Of a DNA stretch of 9,417 bases, positions 1 to 7,046 are shown piece after piece. The notes under the pieces are model-generated. The model had not been told where the DNA came from, did no database searches, and saw only the letters and a list, made by a program, of their open reading frames with translations. This stretch comes from Spirochaetaceae bacterium (lineage in GTDB: Bacteria; Spirochaetota; Spirochaetia; SZUA-6; Fen-1364). Each line of letters opens with the position of its first letter. The stretch's first letter is position 1. Location of the stretch: assembly GCA_003170115.1 (NCBI GenBank), contig PMZS01000398.1, forward strand, positions 1-9,417, in the 5' to 3' direction. Both the position numbers and the translations under genes were made by a program.

Positions 1-1588
1 GTTTTTCACTTTGCAAAAGTTCATAGATAAGGTCAGTGTGGTTGATGACCTCCCCATCAAAACCGAACTGTCTGTAGTCATTCTTCAGGGTCGAGAAGCA
101 ATGGGGACACAGCGTTATGATCTTCTTAACGCCTTTGTCCTTCAACACCTTGATATTCTCCTTTGTCATCCTGTCAAATACGAACTCATTACCGAGTCTG
201 CGGACACTGTCACCGCAGCACAGTTCTTCCTTACCCAGAATGCCCCACGAGAGTCCGGCAGCATCGAGAATGGTTACCAGGGAAATAGTAACCAACTTGT
301 TCCTGGTATCAAAAGCTCCGGCGCAGCCTACATAGAGCAGGTATTCGGTAGAGGGGTCAAAGGGTTTCAGTTGAAGCGTTGAACACCATTTGGTTCTTTC
401 CGCGGGTGCGATGCCCCACGGGTTGCTTCGCTGTTCCATATTCTCAAAGAACTTTAAAAGCTCCTCGGGAAACTGGGCTTTCATTTCAACGAGGTAACGC
501 CTGAGCTTGAGAATTTTTGGCATCTGTTCGATAAATACCGGACAGACTTCCATGCACGCACCGCAGGTGGTGCAGGACCATATCTGGTCTTCGGTTATGC
601 TTCCCTCACCGATATTCCCTATAAGTGGAAGCGTCGGTTTCTTTCCAGCCTTGATCACTGGACCATTGGTCAAAAGATTGATCTTGAGGTCATGAATGAT
701 CTGCCTGGGGTTCAGCGGTTTATGGGTATTCGTTGCGGGGCATGCAATCTGGCATCTGCCGCATTCCGTACAGGCATAGGAATCGAAGAGGTCTTTCCAG
801 GTGAATTGATCGAGTGTCTCCACTCCAAACGTATTACCTTTAAAAAAGGTCTCGGTAGGCAGTGTATTCGCTTTCTCAAAACGTCTGAAGTAGCAGCTCG
901 GGATCGACGACAGAATGTGCATATGCTTGCCGTACGGCAGATAATTCAGGAAGGTGAGCAGTACTATGGCATGCAGCCACCACCAGAAGGTGATGTAAAG
1001 CCCGGCATTTTCCATTGAGAGACCGGTGTAGAGCATGGCGCCAACGGCAGCAGAGATGGGCCTAAAGGCCGCGGCCGGTTCTTTGCCTATCGCGATCTCA
1101 ATGCCATGCAGGTTGAAGAAAGCGATCATCAATACTGCAACCGTCGCGAGGATCACATAAGCATCCAGTGTTATCGCTTCGGGGTATGGGGGCCTTACTA
1201 CCCGCCTGATACCTGCAATAATTACACAGGCAAAGGCAAGCAGCGATGCGAGATCAAAGAGAAATACAAGCGGGTGATAAATCGCGTTCGGAAGTATCGA
1301 AAAACTAATGGCTGGAAATACTCCATGGACGACAAACTCCACATTTACGAGCAGCAGCACCATGAATGACCAAAACAGGGCAAAATGGTTGATGCCGAAT
1401 GGTTTTTGCAAGACCCGCTTCTGTGCAAAGGCGTAAATAAAGGTATCGCGGATCCTGGTTGCTACATTCTTGAACCGGTCTTCCGGCCTACCGATGGTAA
1501 CCAGGCTGAAGCGCTTAAAACAGCTCCACACAAACAGGAGAGCGGCAGCCACAAAAACCACTGTAAAGATCATTGGGCTCGGTTTCAT
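1..1588 (-). CDS. Membrane-bound Fe-S oxidoreductase (EMO / heterodisulfide-reductase-like), 3' end outside window
   Basis: Probable ETF:quinone oxidoreductase, passing electrons between the ETF encoded just upstream and the membrane quinone pool. Read by eye, the frame is open for 529 codons from ATG at 1588 to the window edge, with no stop. Residues 1-230 are a NarI-like cytochrome b domain with about five hydrophobic helices and candidate haem-ligand histidines (H68, H88, H105, H161, H206, H222/H224, the last in FWWWLHAIVLL..YGKHMH). Two CxxCxxCxxxCP motifs follow (C273/276/279/283 and C339/342/345/349), typical of two [4Fe-4S] clusters. Then comes one cysteine-rich CCG domain (C422, C457-C458, C494, C497). 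Family members are usually longer with two CCG domains, so the second is presumably off the left edge. AAGGA at 1597-1601 supports the start, and the gene begins 30 nt after etfA. Its GC content (40-48% in sampled rows) is well below the rest of the operon. The domain assignment is firm; quinone reduction is inferred from family and context. Confidence 0.88.
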   Translation of the reverse strand, partial: MKPSPMIFTVVFVAAALLFVWSCFKRFSLVTIGRPEDRFKNVATRIRDTFIYAFAQKRVLQKPFGINHFALFWSFMVLLLVNVEFVVHGVFPAISFSILPNAIYHPLVFLFDLASLLAFACVIIAGIRRVVRPPYPEAITLDAYVILATVAVLMIAFFNLHGIEIAIGKEPAAAFRPISAAVGAMLYTGLSMENAGLYITFWWWLHAIVLLTFLNYLPYGKHMHILSSIPSCYFRRFEKANTLPTETFFKGNTFGVETLDQFTWKDLFDSYACTECGRCQIACPATNTHKPLNPRQIIHDLKINLLTNGPVIKAGKKPTLPLIGNIGEGSITEDQIWSCTTCGACMEVCPVFIEQMPKILKLRRYLVEMKAQFPEELLKFFENMEQRSNPWGIAPAERTKWCSTLQLKPFDPSTEYLLYVGCAGAFDTRNKLVTISLVTILDAAGLSWGILGKEELCCGDSVRRLGNEFVFDRMTKENIKVLKDKGVKKIITLCPHCFSTLKNDYRQFGFDGEVINHTDLIYELLQSEK

Positions 1589-1618
1589 GAAAACTGTCCT
1601 TCTTTCTTGATGTTACGC

Positions 1619-2863
1619 TTAACAGACTCTCGGTGTCCCTCTCCGAGCCTTTTGCTTCCGGATTTGTTCGGTAATTGCTGGAACGATCTTGAAAAGGTCG
1701 CCGACAATACCGAATGTTGCCACCTCAAAGATCGGGGCCTCGCGATCACGGTTAATGGCGATGATCAGTTCGGAGTCCTGCATGCCTACCAGGTGCTGTA
1801 TGGCCCCGCTGATGCCGCAGGCGATGTACACCTTGGGCTTCACCGTCTTGCCGGTCTGGCCGACCTGGTGCGAGTACGGGATCCAGCCCGCGTCCACCGC
1901 GGCGCGGGAGGCGCCTACCGCGCCGCCCGTTGCCAGTGCAAGCTTCTCGATCAATGCGAAATTCTTCGGATCCTTGATGCCCCTGCCGCCTGAGACGATG
2001 ACGTCCGCTTCCACCAGGTTCACGGTCGCGGTCTTCTCTTCCACGAACTCGATGAACTCCAGCTTAGATTTCGGAACGGGGATGTGCGTGATCTCCACGA
2101 CCTTGCCCTGGGGAGCGGCAACCTTCTCAGCGGGCTTCATTACCTTGTGCCGCACGGTGGCCATCTGGGGCCGGTGGTTCTGCGTGAGAATGGTGGCCAT
2201 GATGTTGCCGCCAAAGGCGGGGCGCGTCTGGCGCAGGAGCATGGTCGACTGGTCGATGGACAGCTCCGTGCAGTCCGCGGTGAGGCCCGTGAGGATCTTC
2301 GCCGCGACCCGGGGAAGCAGAGAGCGGCCGACCACGGTACCGCCGCCGAGGAAGATCTCGGGTTTCTTTTCCATGAGAATCTGCGCCACGAGCTCCGCCT
2401 GCACGTCCTCGTCGAAGTCTCCGACGTCGGGGTGGTCGATCATCCAGACCTCATCCACCCCGTATGAAAGGAGCTCGTCGGTGTATTTCCGCACGCCGTT
2501 TCCCACAAGGATGGCGCTCACCGGCGCGGAGAGGTCCTTCTGCAGCTCCCGTGCCGCGCCGATGATCTCGGGCACCACGGAGGCGAGTTTGCCCCGGCGA
2601 TGCTCGGCGAGCACGCAGATGCCCGAGTATTTCGTGATGTCCTGGCCCTTGAAGGTGCTGCGCGTGATGACAATTGCCTTGTAGCGCTTGCACGCCTCGA
2701 CGCACGCGCCGCAGAGCGTGCACTTCACCAGGTCGATGACAGCGGTGGGTTTGCCCTCCCGGGCGCCCACGGGGCCCGAGAGCGTGATGGCGTCGTACGC
2801 GCACGACTTGACGCAGAGATTGCAGCCCACGCAGTTCTGCACGATGACGCGGATGGGGTCCAT
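1619..2863 (-). CDS. etfA: Electron transfer flavoprotein alpha subunit with N-terminal 2[4Fe-4S] ferredoxin domain
   Basis: FAD-binding subunit of a heterodimeric ETF that accepts electrons from acyl-CoA dehydrogenases. The 414-residue protein opens with a bacterial ferredoxin domain: C11/14/17/21 (CVGCNLCVKSC) and C48/51/54/58 (CTLCGACVEAC). The EtfA N-domain (about 80-280, including TRPAFGGN near 213-220) follows. The C-terminal FAD domain (about 290-400) has SGGRGI, GQTGKTVKPKVYIACG and ISGAIQHLVG, matching the ETF-alpha signature. Ordinary EtfA is about 320 residues; the extra length is the ferredoxin, as in some anaerobe ETFs such as CarE of the caffeyl-CoA reductase complex. ATG at 2863 shares one base with the etfB stop (TGATG), with AAGGGGG at 2871-2877, so the two are translationally coupled. 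The last ~45 codons switch to lower GC and about 50% GC3, and the C-terminal tail ARRGTPRVC is unusual. Whether this ETF bifurcates electrons cannot be settled from sequence by eye. Confidence 0.95.
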   Translation of the reverse strand: MDPIRVIVQNCVGCNLCVKSCAYDAITLSGPVGAREGKPTAVIDLVKCTLCGACVEACKRYKAIVITRSTFKGQDITKYSGICVLAEHRRGKLASVVPEIIGAARELQKDLSAPVSAILVGNGVRKYTDELLSYGVDEVWMIDHPDVGDFDEDVQAELVAQILMEKKPEIFLGGGTVVGRSLLPRVAAKILTGLTADCTELSIDQSTMLLRQTRPAFGGNIMATILTQNHRPQMATVRHKVMKPAEKVAAPQGKVVEITHIPVPKSKLEFIEFVEEKTATVNLVEADVIVSGGRGIKDPKNFALIEKLALATGGAVGASRAAVDAGWIPYSHQVGQTGKTVKPKVYIACGISGAIQHLVGMQDSELIIAINRDREAPIFEVATFGIVGDLFKIVPAITEQIRKQKARRGTPRVC

Positions 2864-3663
2864 CAGTGCGCCCCCTTGATGGTGATGCCGGCCGCGGTGA
2901 GCTCGGACAGCAGGGCGCTCACCGTGTCGGCGGGCTCGCCCGTGAACTTTCGACCTCCGCCCGGTTTCGGCGGCGTGAAGATCTTCATCACCTGCGTCGG
3001 AGACCCGTTCAGCCCGAGGCGCTCGACATCCGCCCCGATGTCCGAGGCCTTCAGGACCGGGATCTCCGCCTTTTTCGCCGCGAGCTTGCCCTTCAGGGAC
3101 GGCATCCGCGGCGTGTTGATCTCCTTCACGACCGTGAGGACCACCGGCAGCCGCGCGGCGATCCGCGCATAGCCTTCCTCCAGCAGCCGTTCCACGACGA
3201 TTCGGCCGTCGACGATCTCCTCTATCTTCCTGATGTCGGTGACGTGGCTGATGTCGAGGTTCTCCGCCACACCCGGGCCGACCTGGCCGGTGTCACCGTC
3301 AATGGCCTGCCGGCCCATGAGGATGATGTCCGCGCCCCCGAGATGCCGGATGGCGCATGCCAGTGCAAATGCGGTTGCCAGCGTGTCGGCTCCCGCAAAG
3401 GCCCGGTCGGACACCAGGTATGCGTTGTCCGCGCCCAGGCCTATCGCTTCCCTAAGCGCCTCAGCCGCCTGGGGAGGGCCCATGGTGATCACGGTGACCG
3501 TTCCCCCGTGCTTTTCTTTCAGCCGCACGCCTTCTTCGATGGCGTACACGTCGAAGGGGTTGATGATGGACTGCACCCCTTCGCGCACGAGGGTGTTCGT
3601 CTCCGGGTTGATCCGGACATTCGTCGTGTCAGGGACCTGCTTGATGCAGACGAAAATCTTCAC
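2863..3663 (-). CDS. etfB: Electron transfer flavoprotein beta subunit
   Basis: Nucleotide-binding partner of EtfA. The 266-residue product, the normal length for the family, has the classic N-terminus KIFVCIKQVPDTTNVRI, the NPFDVYAIEEG segment, DTLATAFALACAI, GRQAIDGDTGQVGP (the loop binding the adenine nucleotide) and the C-terminal ETF-beta signature VVKEINTPRMPSLKGK. I chose GTG at 3663 although the frame continues to an ATG at 3711. The family begins at the KIFVCIKQ strand, GAGG at 3672-3675 sits 8 nt upstream of the GTG, and the longer start would overlap the acyl-CoA dehydrogenase gene by 38 nt. The gene follows that dehydrogenase's stop by 10 nt and overlaps etfA by one base. The GRQAIDGDTGQVGP loop is close to that of FixA-type and NAD-linked ETFs, which leaves electron bifurcation possible but unproven. 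Confidence 0.95.
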   Translation of the reverse strand: MKIFVCIKQVPDTTNVRINPETNTLVREGVQSIINPFDVYAIEEGVRLKEKHGGTVTVITMGPPQAAEALREAIGLGADNAYLVSDRAFAGADTLATAFALACAIRHLGGADIILMGRQAIDGDTGQVGPGVAENLDISHVTDIRKIEEIVDGRIVVERLLEEGYARIAARLPVVLTVVKEINTPRMPSLKGKLAAKKAEIPVLKASDIGADVERLGLNGSPTQVMKIFTPPKPGGGRKFTGEPADTVSALLSELTAAGITIKGAH

Positions 3664-3671
3664 GCCGGAAG

Positions 3672-3675
3672 CCTC
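3672..3675 (-). promoter_or_regulatory. Ribosome binding site deciding the etfB GTG start
   Basis: GAGG on the minus strand, overlapping the stop codon of the acyl-CoA dehydrogenase (3674-3676) and 8 nt before GTG at 3663. It supports the short etfB start and suggests coupled translation. Confidence 0.6.
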
Positions 3676-4834
3676 ATTTCTGGTTGCGGACGCTTTCCTT
3701 GATGAGACCAAGGGCGATGACTTCCCGCTGGATCTGGTTGGTGCCCTCGTAGATCTGCGTGATCTTCGCGTCCCGCATCATCTTCTCCACCGGGTATTCC
3801 TTCATGTAGCCGTACCCGCCCAGCACCTGGACCGCGTCCGTGGTCACCCTCATGGCGGTGTCGGAAGCAAACACCTTGGCCATCGCCGAGAGTCGGGACA
3901 CGTCTTTTTCTCCCGCATCGATGCTGCGCGCCGCCGCGTAGGTCAGGGCGCGCGCCGCTTCCACCTGCGTGGCCATGTCGGCGAGCATGAACTGGATTCC
4001 CTGGAAGGCGGAGATGGGCTTGCCGAACTGGTGGCGCTCGCGCGAGTAGCGGATCGCCTGGTCCAGGGCGCCCTGTGCAATTCCCAGCGCCTGGGAGGCA
4101 ACCCCGGGACGCGACTGGTCAAGGGTCTTCATCGCCACGAGGAATCCCATTCCTTCCTTGGCGAGGAGGTTTGTCTTGGGAACCCGGCAGTCCTGGAACA
4201 CGAGCTCTCGCGTGGCCGATGCGCGGATGCCCATCTTGTTTTCCTTCTTGCCGAAAGTGAAGCCCGGGTGGTCCTTGTCGACGAGGATCGTGGAGGAGCC
4301 GCGCACACCGCGGACGGGATCAGTGAGGGCGACGACGGTGTAGATCGACGCCTCGCCGCCGTTGGTGATCCACTGCTTGGTGCCGTTGATCACGTAGGAG
4401 TCACCGTCGGGCTTCGCCGTGGTCTTGATGGCCGCCGCGTCACTCCCCGCTCCGGATTCGGTCAATCCGAATGCCGCCAGGATCTCTCCCGCGGCAAGCC
4501 TCGGAAGGTACTTCTTCTTCTGCTCCTCGTTTCCGAAGAGGATGATCGGGATCGTTCCGAGTCCGGATGCCGCGTAGGCAAGCGCAATGCCGCTGCATGC
4601 CCGGGACAACTCTTCAACCACCAGGCACATCTCGAACATTCCGCCGCCCAGCCCGCCGTACTCCGACGGGACGAAAACGCGGAAAAGGTCGGACTGCGCG
4701 AGGGTCTTCACGACATCCCAGGGGAACTCCCCTGACTCGTCCAGCTCTGCCGCGATGGGAGCGATCTTCTCCCGCGCAATCTGCGCGGCGAGATCCTTGA
4801 TCATTTTCTGGTCATCGGTGAGAAAATAGTTCAC
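3674..4834 (-). CDS. Acyl-CoA dehydrogenase
   Basis: FAD-dependent enzyme making the alpha-beta double bond of an acyl-CoA (or reducing an enoyl-CoA), with ETF as electron partner. The 386 residues are the standard length for the short-chain/butyryl-CoA type. Visible are the helical N-domain, the first family signature AFGLTESGAGSDAA (121-134) in the beta-barrel domain, FAD contacts around QWITNGG (154-160), the R-E-R-x-Q-F-G-K segment (265-272), the second signature QVLGGYGYMKEYPVEKMMRD (336-355), and the catalytic base E363 in IYEGTNQIQR. The start is GTG at 4834, chosen because AAGGAGG lies 8 nt upstream and the protein then begins with the usual MNYFLTDDQK. First gene of the minus-strand operon; etfB follows after 10 nt. 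Substrate (butyryl, branched-chain, aromatic-derived) cannot be told from motifs alone. Confidence 0.95.
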   Translation of the reverse strand: MNYFLTDDQKMIKDLAAQIAREKIAPIAAELDESGEFPWDVVKTLAQSDLFRVFVPSEYGGLGGGMFEMCLVVEELSRACSGIALAYAASGLGTIPIILFGNEEQKKKYLPRLAAGEILAAFGLTESGAGSDAAAIKTTAKPDGDSYVINGTKQWITNGGEASIYTVVALTDPVRGVRGSSTILVDKDHPGFTFGKKENKMGIRASATRELVFQDCRVPKTNLLAKEGMGFLVAMKTLDQSRPGVASQALGIAQGALDQAIRYSRERHQFGKPISAFQGIQFMLADMATQVEAARALTYAAARSIDAGEKDVSRLSAMAKVFASDTAMRVTTDAVQVLGGYGYMKEYPVEKMMRDAKITQIYEGTNQIQREVIALGLIKESVRNQK

Positions 4835-4842
4835 CTTTGGCC

Positions 4843-4849
4843 CCTCCTT
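4843..4849 (-). promoter_or_regulatory. Strong ribosome binding site deciding a GTG start (acyl-CoA dehydrogenase)
   Basis: AAGGAGG on the minus strand, 8 nt before GTG at 4834. It is the best Shine-Dalgarno match in the window and fixes the GTG rather than the in-frame ATG ten codons downstream. Confidence 0.8.
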
Positions 4850-4879
4850 CTGACGGAATCTTTACTAATTCGGTATGAT
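4850..4879 (+). promoter_or_regulatory. Possible sigma-70 promoter for the nif3-lspA operon
   Basis: In the 115-nt divergent gap between the acyl-CoA dehydrogenase and nif3, TATGAT (4874-4879; 5 of 6 to consensus) lies 18 nt after CTGACG (4850-4855; 4 of 6). The -10 runs into a small palindrome TGATATCA (4876-4883) that could be an operator half-site or chance. I see no equally convincing promoter on the minus strand for the acyl-CoA dehydrogenase operon; a TTGACT at 4907-4912 has no -10 at proper spacing. Confidence 0.3.
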
Positions 4880-4938
4880 ATCAGTCTGCCCCGACGGGGG
4901 TTTCGAAGTCAAGTGGCCAGGCAGCTACACTCGCGCGG

Positions 4939-4944
4939 AAGGAG
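4939..4944 (+). promoter_or_regulatory. Ribosome binding site deciding the nif3 start
   Basis: AAGGAG ends 5 nt before ATG at 4950. It selects this ATG over the in-frame ATG at 4875, which lies inside the putative -10 element and would add 25 residues unlike the family. Confidence 0.75.
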
Positions 4945-4949
4945 AAAGA

Positions 4950-5711
4950 ATGACCCTCATCGAGATCGAACGGTGGCTGGACGACTGTCTGGACCTGGCC
5001 GCCACGGCGTCCCTGGACGCCAGCCTGAACGGCCTGCAAGTCGCCCGCCGGACCACGGATGTCAGCAAGGTGGCTTTCGCCGTCGATGCCGCCATGGAAA
5101 GCTTTCGCCGCGCCGTGGAGTGGGGCGCACAACTCCTGGTCGTCCATCACGGTATCCTCTGGGGCGGACAGCAGCGCATTACCGGGAACCACTACGACCG
5201 GGTTCGTTTCCTGGTGGAGCAGGACCTCGCCCTCTATGCGGCGCACCTGCCCCTGGACGTGCATCCCGAAGTCGGCAACAACGCGGGAATCGCCCGGCAG
5301 CTCGGGCTCGTCGATCTGGAGCCCTTCGGCATGTATCGAGGAGTGGCACTCGGATGGAAGGGCATTTTCGCGGATGGCCTGCCCCTGGATGAAGTCGTCT
5401 CACGGCTTGCCGGCCGACAGGGGGAGCCCGTCCGGACGCTCCCGTTCGGACCGCCCCTGGTGAAATCGATCGGTATCATCTCGGGCGATGCGCCGTGGGG
5501 CGCCGCGCAGGCCGCGGCCGAAGGCCTGGATGCATTCGTGACCGGCGAGCCGGCGCACGAGATCTATCATCATTGCCTTGAGCAGCACATCCATGCTATC
5601 TTTGCTGGTCATTACCATTCTGAATCCCATGGTGTGCAATCCCTTGCGGGCCGGCTCGCCCGGGAGACAGGACTGGGAACGACGTATCTCGATATCCCCA
5701 CGGGGTTGTGA
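4950..5711 (+). CDS. NIF3/DUF34-family dinuclear metal-centre protein (YbgI-like)
   Basis: A 253-residue member of the NIF3 (DUF34, 'GTP cyclohydrolase 1 type 2 homologue') family, which forms toroidal hexamers with a two-metal site per subunit; its cellular reaction is not established. Expected metal ligands are present: H66-H67 in LLVVHHG, D103 in LPLDVHP followed by EVGNNAGIARQLG, and H221 with E225 in AGHYHSE. E200 in FVTGEPAHE is also conserved in the family. The N-terminus (LNGLQV near 26-31, then VSKVAFAVDA) is typical, and the length matches the short form without the inserted PII-like domain. The start at 4950 follows an AAGGAG site. It is the first gene of a plus-strand run; its TGA abuts the ATG of lspA with no gap. 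The shared transcript with lspA says little about its role. Confidence 0.92.
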   Translation: MTLIEIERWLDDCLDLAATASLDASLNGLQVARRTTDVSKVAFAVDAAMESFRRAVEWGAQLLVVHHGILWGGQQRITGNHYDRVRFLVEQDLALYAAHLPLDVHPEVGNNAGIARQLGLVDLEPFGMYRGVALGWKGIFADGLPLDEVVSRLAGRQGEPVRTLPFGPPLVKSIGIISGDAPWGAAQAAAEGLDAFVTGEPAHEIYHHCLEQHIHAIFAGHYHSESHGVQSLAGRLARETGLGTTYLDIPTGL

Positions 5712-6251
5712 ATGATTCTGAACACGAAGAAACGCGACATCAGGACCCGGCTGGTCCCGCTTATTCTCTCAGCGGGAATAATCGTTGTCGACCAGATCGC
5801 CAAGATCGTGGTGATCCGCGCCATCCCGAAGGGCGAATCGGTCAGCGTCATCGGCGATTTCTTCCGGCTCATTCACGTGCAGAATCCCGCAATCGCCTTC
5901 AGCATCGGCCGCGGCATCCAGGCGGGAACGCGCCGGCCGCTGTTCATGCTCCTCCCGCTGATCGTGATCGCGGTGCTCTTCCTGTACTACATCTTCACCC
6001 GAGACCCGCTGACGCGGTTCCAGAAGTGGTGCTTCGGGGCGCTGGTTGGCGGCGGGCTGGGCAATTACGTGGACAGGATCTTCAGGCCCGACGGTGTGGT
6101 GGATTTCCTCGATTTCCGTTTCTACGGAATCCTCGGCATGGAGCGCTGGCCGACTTTCAACCTCGCGGACGCGACGGTCGTGGTGGCCGGTATCCTCCTC
6201 TTCATCTCGTTCCTCCTTCCCGCGAAAAAACCAGCAGGAGACGCCCCGTGA
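5712..6251 (+). CDS. lspA: Lipoprotein signal peptidase (signal peptidase II)
   Basis: Integral inner-membrane aspartic protease that cleaves the signal peptide from diacylglyceryl-modified prolipoproteins. The 179 residues contain four hydrophobic helices (about 13-35, 75-95, 104-117, 153-171). Conserved blocks are VDQIAK (D27), VQNPAIAFSIG (N58, replacing the usual N-x-G-x-x-F-G), GGLGNYVDRIFRPDGVVDFL with N118, D121 and catalytic D131, and FNLADA with catalytic D153. The stretch between the two catalytic aspartates is a few residues longer than in E. coli-type enzymes. That, with NPAIAFSIG and RIFRPDGVVDF, is the form I associate with spirochaetes (recall, not a search). ATG directly follows the nif3 stop; only a weak GGGG lies upstream, so translation may depend on coupling. 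The stop overlaps the next gene by GTGA. Confidence 0.96.
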   Translation: MILNTKKRDIRTRLVPLILSAGIIVVDQIAKIVVIRAIPKGESVSVIGDFFRLIHVQNPAIAFSIGRGIQAGTRRPLFMLLPLIVIAVLFLYYIFTRDPLTRFQKWCFGALVGGGLGNYVDRIFRPDGVVDFLDFRFYGILGMERWPTFNLADATVVVAGILLFISFLLPAKKPAGDAP

Positions 6252-6511
6252 CCTCGAACACAAAGATGGTTCTCTTTTTCCTTTTGGCCACGGTTTTCAA
6301 CATCCTCATGATGGCCATCCTGGTCTTCCTGTTCTTCGGCATCGCCGCATTGGTGCACACGCAGCCATTCAGCATGATCATCCTTTTCGTGGGTTTCATC
6401 GCTTCCATCGTGCTCACCTTCCTCGCGTACGGGCGGCTGATGAAGTGGGTGACGGTGCGTTTCAATCTGGAGAAGCATATCCCCCAGCTTTTCAAAAATC
6501 GCAGGAAATAG
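6248..6511 (+). CDS. Small two-helix membrane protein next to lspA
   Basis: An 87-residue inner-membrane protein of unknown function. It has two hydrophobic segments (about 7-36 and 41-61) and a basic tail ending LFKNRRK, so the C-terminus is probably cytoplasmic. The start is GTG at 6248, overlapping the lspA stop as GTGA, with AGGAG at 6236-6240 seven nt upstream; an ATG at 6266 is a weaker alternative. The gene is too short to stand out because its frame stays open back through lspA. The layout (two helices, then F-x-L-E-K...P-x-F...RRK) resembles small proteins annotated 'leader peptide processing enzyme' beside lspA in spirochaetes. That name is likely inherited from the neighbour and I see no protease motif. 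A role in lipoprotein maturation is a guess from position only. Confidence 0.82.
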   Translation: MTSNTKMVLFFLLATVFNILMMAILVFLFFGIAALVHTQPFSMIILFVGFIASIVLTFLAYGRLMKWVTVRFNLEKHIPQLFKNRRK

Positions 6512-6530
6512 CGGCGCACAGGACGAAAGC

Positions 6531-7046
6531 ATGGAATTCACAAAGCTTATCAACGGCCGGGAAAGCATCAGAAGCTACGACCCGACGAAACCGGTGGACA
6601 GGGCCGTGCTGGAGAGGATCCTGGACGCAGGTCGCATTGCGCCGTCGGCGGCCAACAGGCAGCCGTGGCGTTTCCTTCTCATCTCCTCCCGGGAAATGCT
6701 CACTCAGGTGCGCAAGTGCTACCAGAAGCCCTGGTTCCAGGACGCGCCGCATGTGCTGGTCGTTGCCGGCCGCACCGGTGAGGCCTGGGCCCGGCAGGAC
6801 GGTTGGAACTCCATCGAAACCGACCTCACCATTGCGATGGACCACATGGTCCTGGCGGCGGAAAACGAAGGCGTGGCAACCTGCTGGATCGCGAACTTCG
6901 AGCTGTCGGTTCTTCGATCGGCCCTCAGCCTCTCATCGGAAGACAGGGTCTACGTGATCACGCCGCTGGGCTACCCCCGGCCGGGATTCTCAAAGAAGGG
7001 GCAGAAACAGCGCAAAGCTCTCACGGATGTCGTGAAGTATCTCTAG
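6531..7046 (+). CDS. Nitroreductase-family FMN oxidoreductase
   Basis: A 171-residue flavoprotein of the nitroreductase superfamily, which usually binds FMN at a homodimer interface and reduces substrates with NAD(P)H. Family marks are the N-terminal FMN-phosphate contact region RESIRSYDP (10-18), APSAANRQPWRF (37-48), the helix AENEGVATCWIANF (110-123) and the C-terminal VITPLGYPRPG (132-142). It is near the short end of the family and lacks any added domain. The ATG is 19 nt after the small membrane protein, preceded by AGGACG. It is the last gene of the plus-strand run; its TAG interlocks with the stop of the convergent gene. Substrate is not predictable: such proteins range from nitroaromatic and enone reduction to flavin metabolism. 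Confidence 0.92.
   Translation: MEFTKLINGRESIRSYDPTKPVDRAVLERILDAGRIAPSAANRQPWRFLLISSREMLTQVRKCYQKPWFQDAPHVLVVAGRTGEAWARQDGWNSIETDLTIAMDHMVLAAENEGVATCWIANFELSVLRSALSLSSEDRVYVITPLGYPRPGFSKKGQKQRKALTDVVKYL

Noticed and set aside
1..1588. Possible pseudogene or frameshift in the left region, since several short plus-strand frames are open there
   Set aside because: Manual translation of the minus strand gives 529 uninterrupted codons with all expected cysteine and histidine motifs; the plus-strand frames are shadows.
3664..3711. A 16-residue N-terminal extension of EtfB from ATG 3711
   Set aside because: It would overlap the upstream gene by 38 nt and adds residues absent from the family; the GTG at 3663 has an RBS and the conserved start.
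3233..4735. A 500-codon open frame on the plus strand antisense to etfB and the acyl-CoA dehydrogenase
   Set aside because: It lies opposite two genes with unmistakable family motifs. Its translation is low-complexity, Arg/Gly/His-rich and lacks any motif; this is a usual artefact of GC-rich coding DNA.
4889..4899. Terminator hairpin CCCC-GAC-GGGG between the divergent operons
   Set aside because: A 4-bp stem followed by only a short T-run, located where transcripts should begin rather than end; more likely chance in GC-rich DNA.
5708..6511. A 267-codon frame spanning lspA and the small membrane protein
   Set aside because: The first 180 codons are a frame-shifted shadow of lspA. Only the part from GTG 6248, with its own RBS, is a plausible protein.
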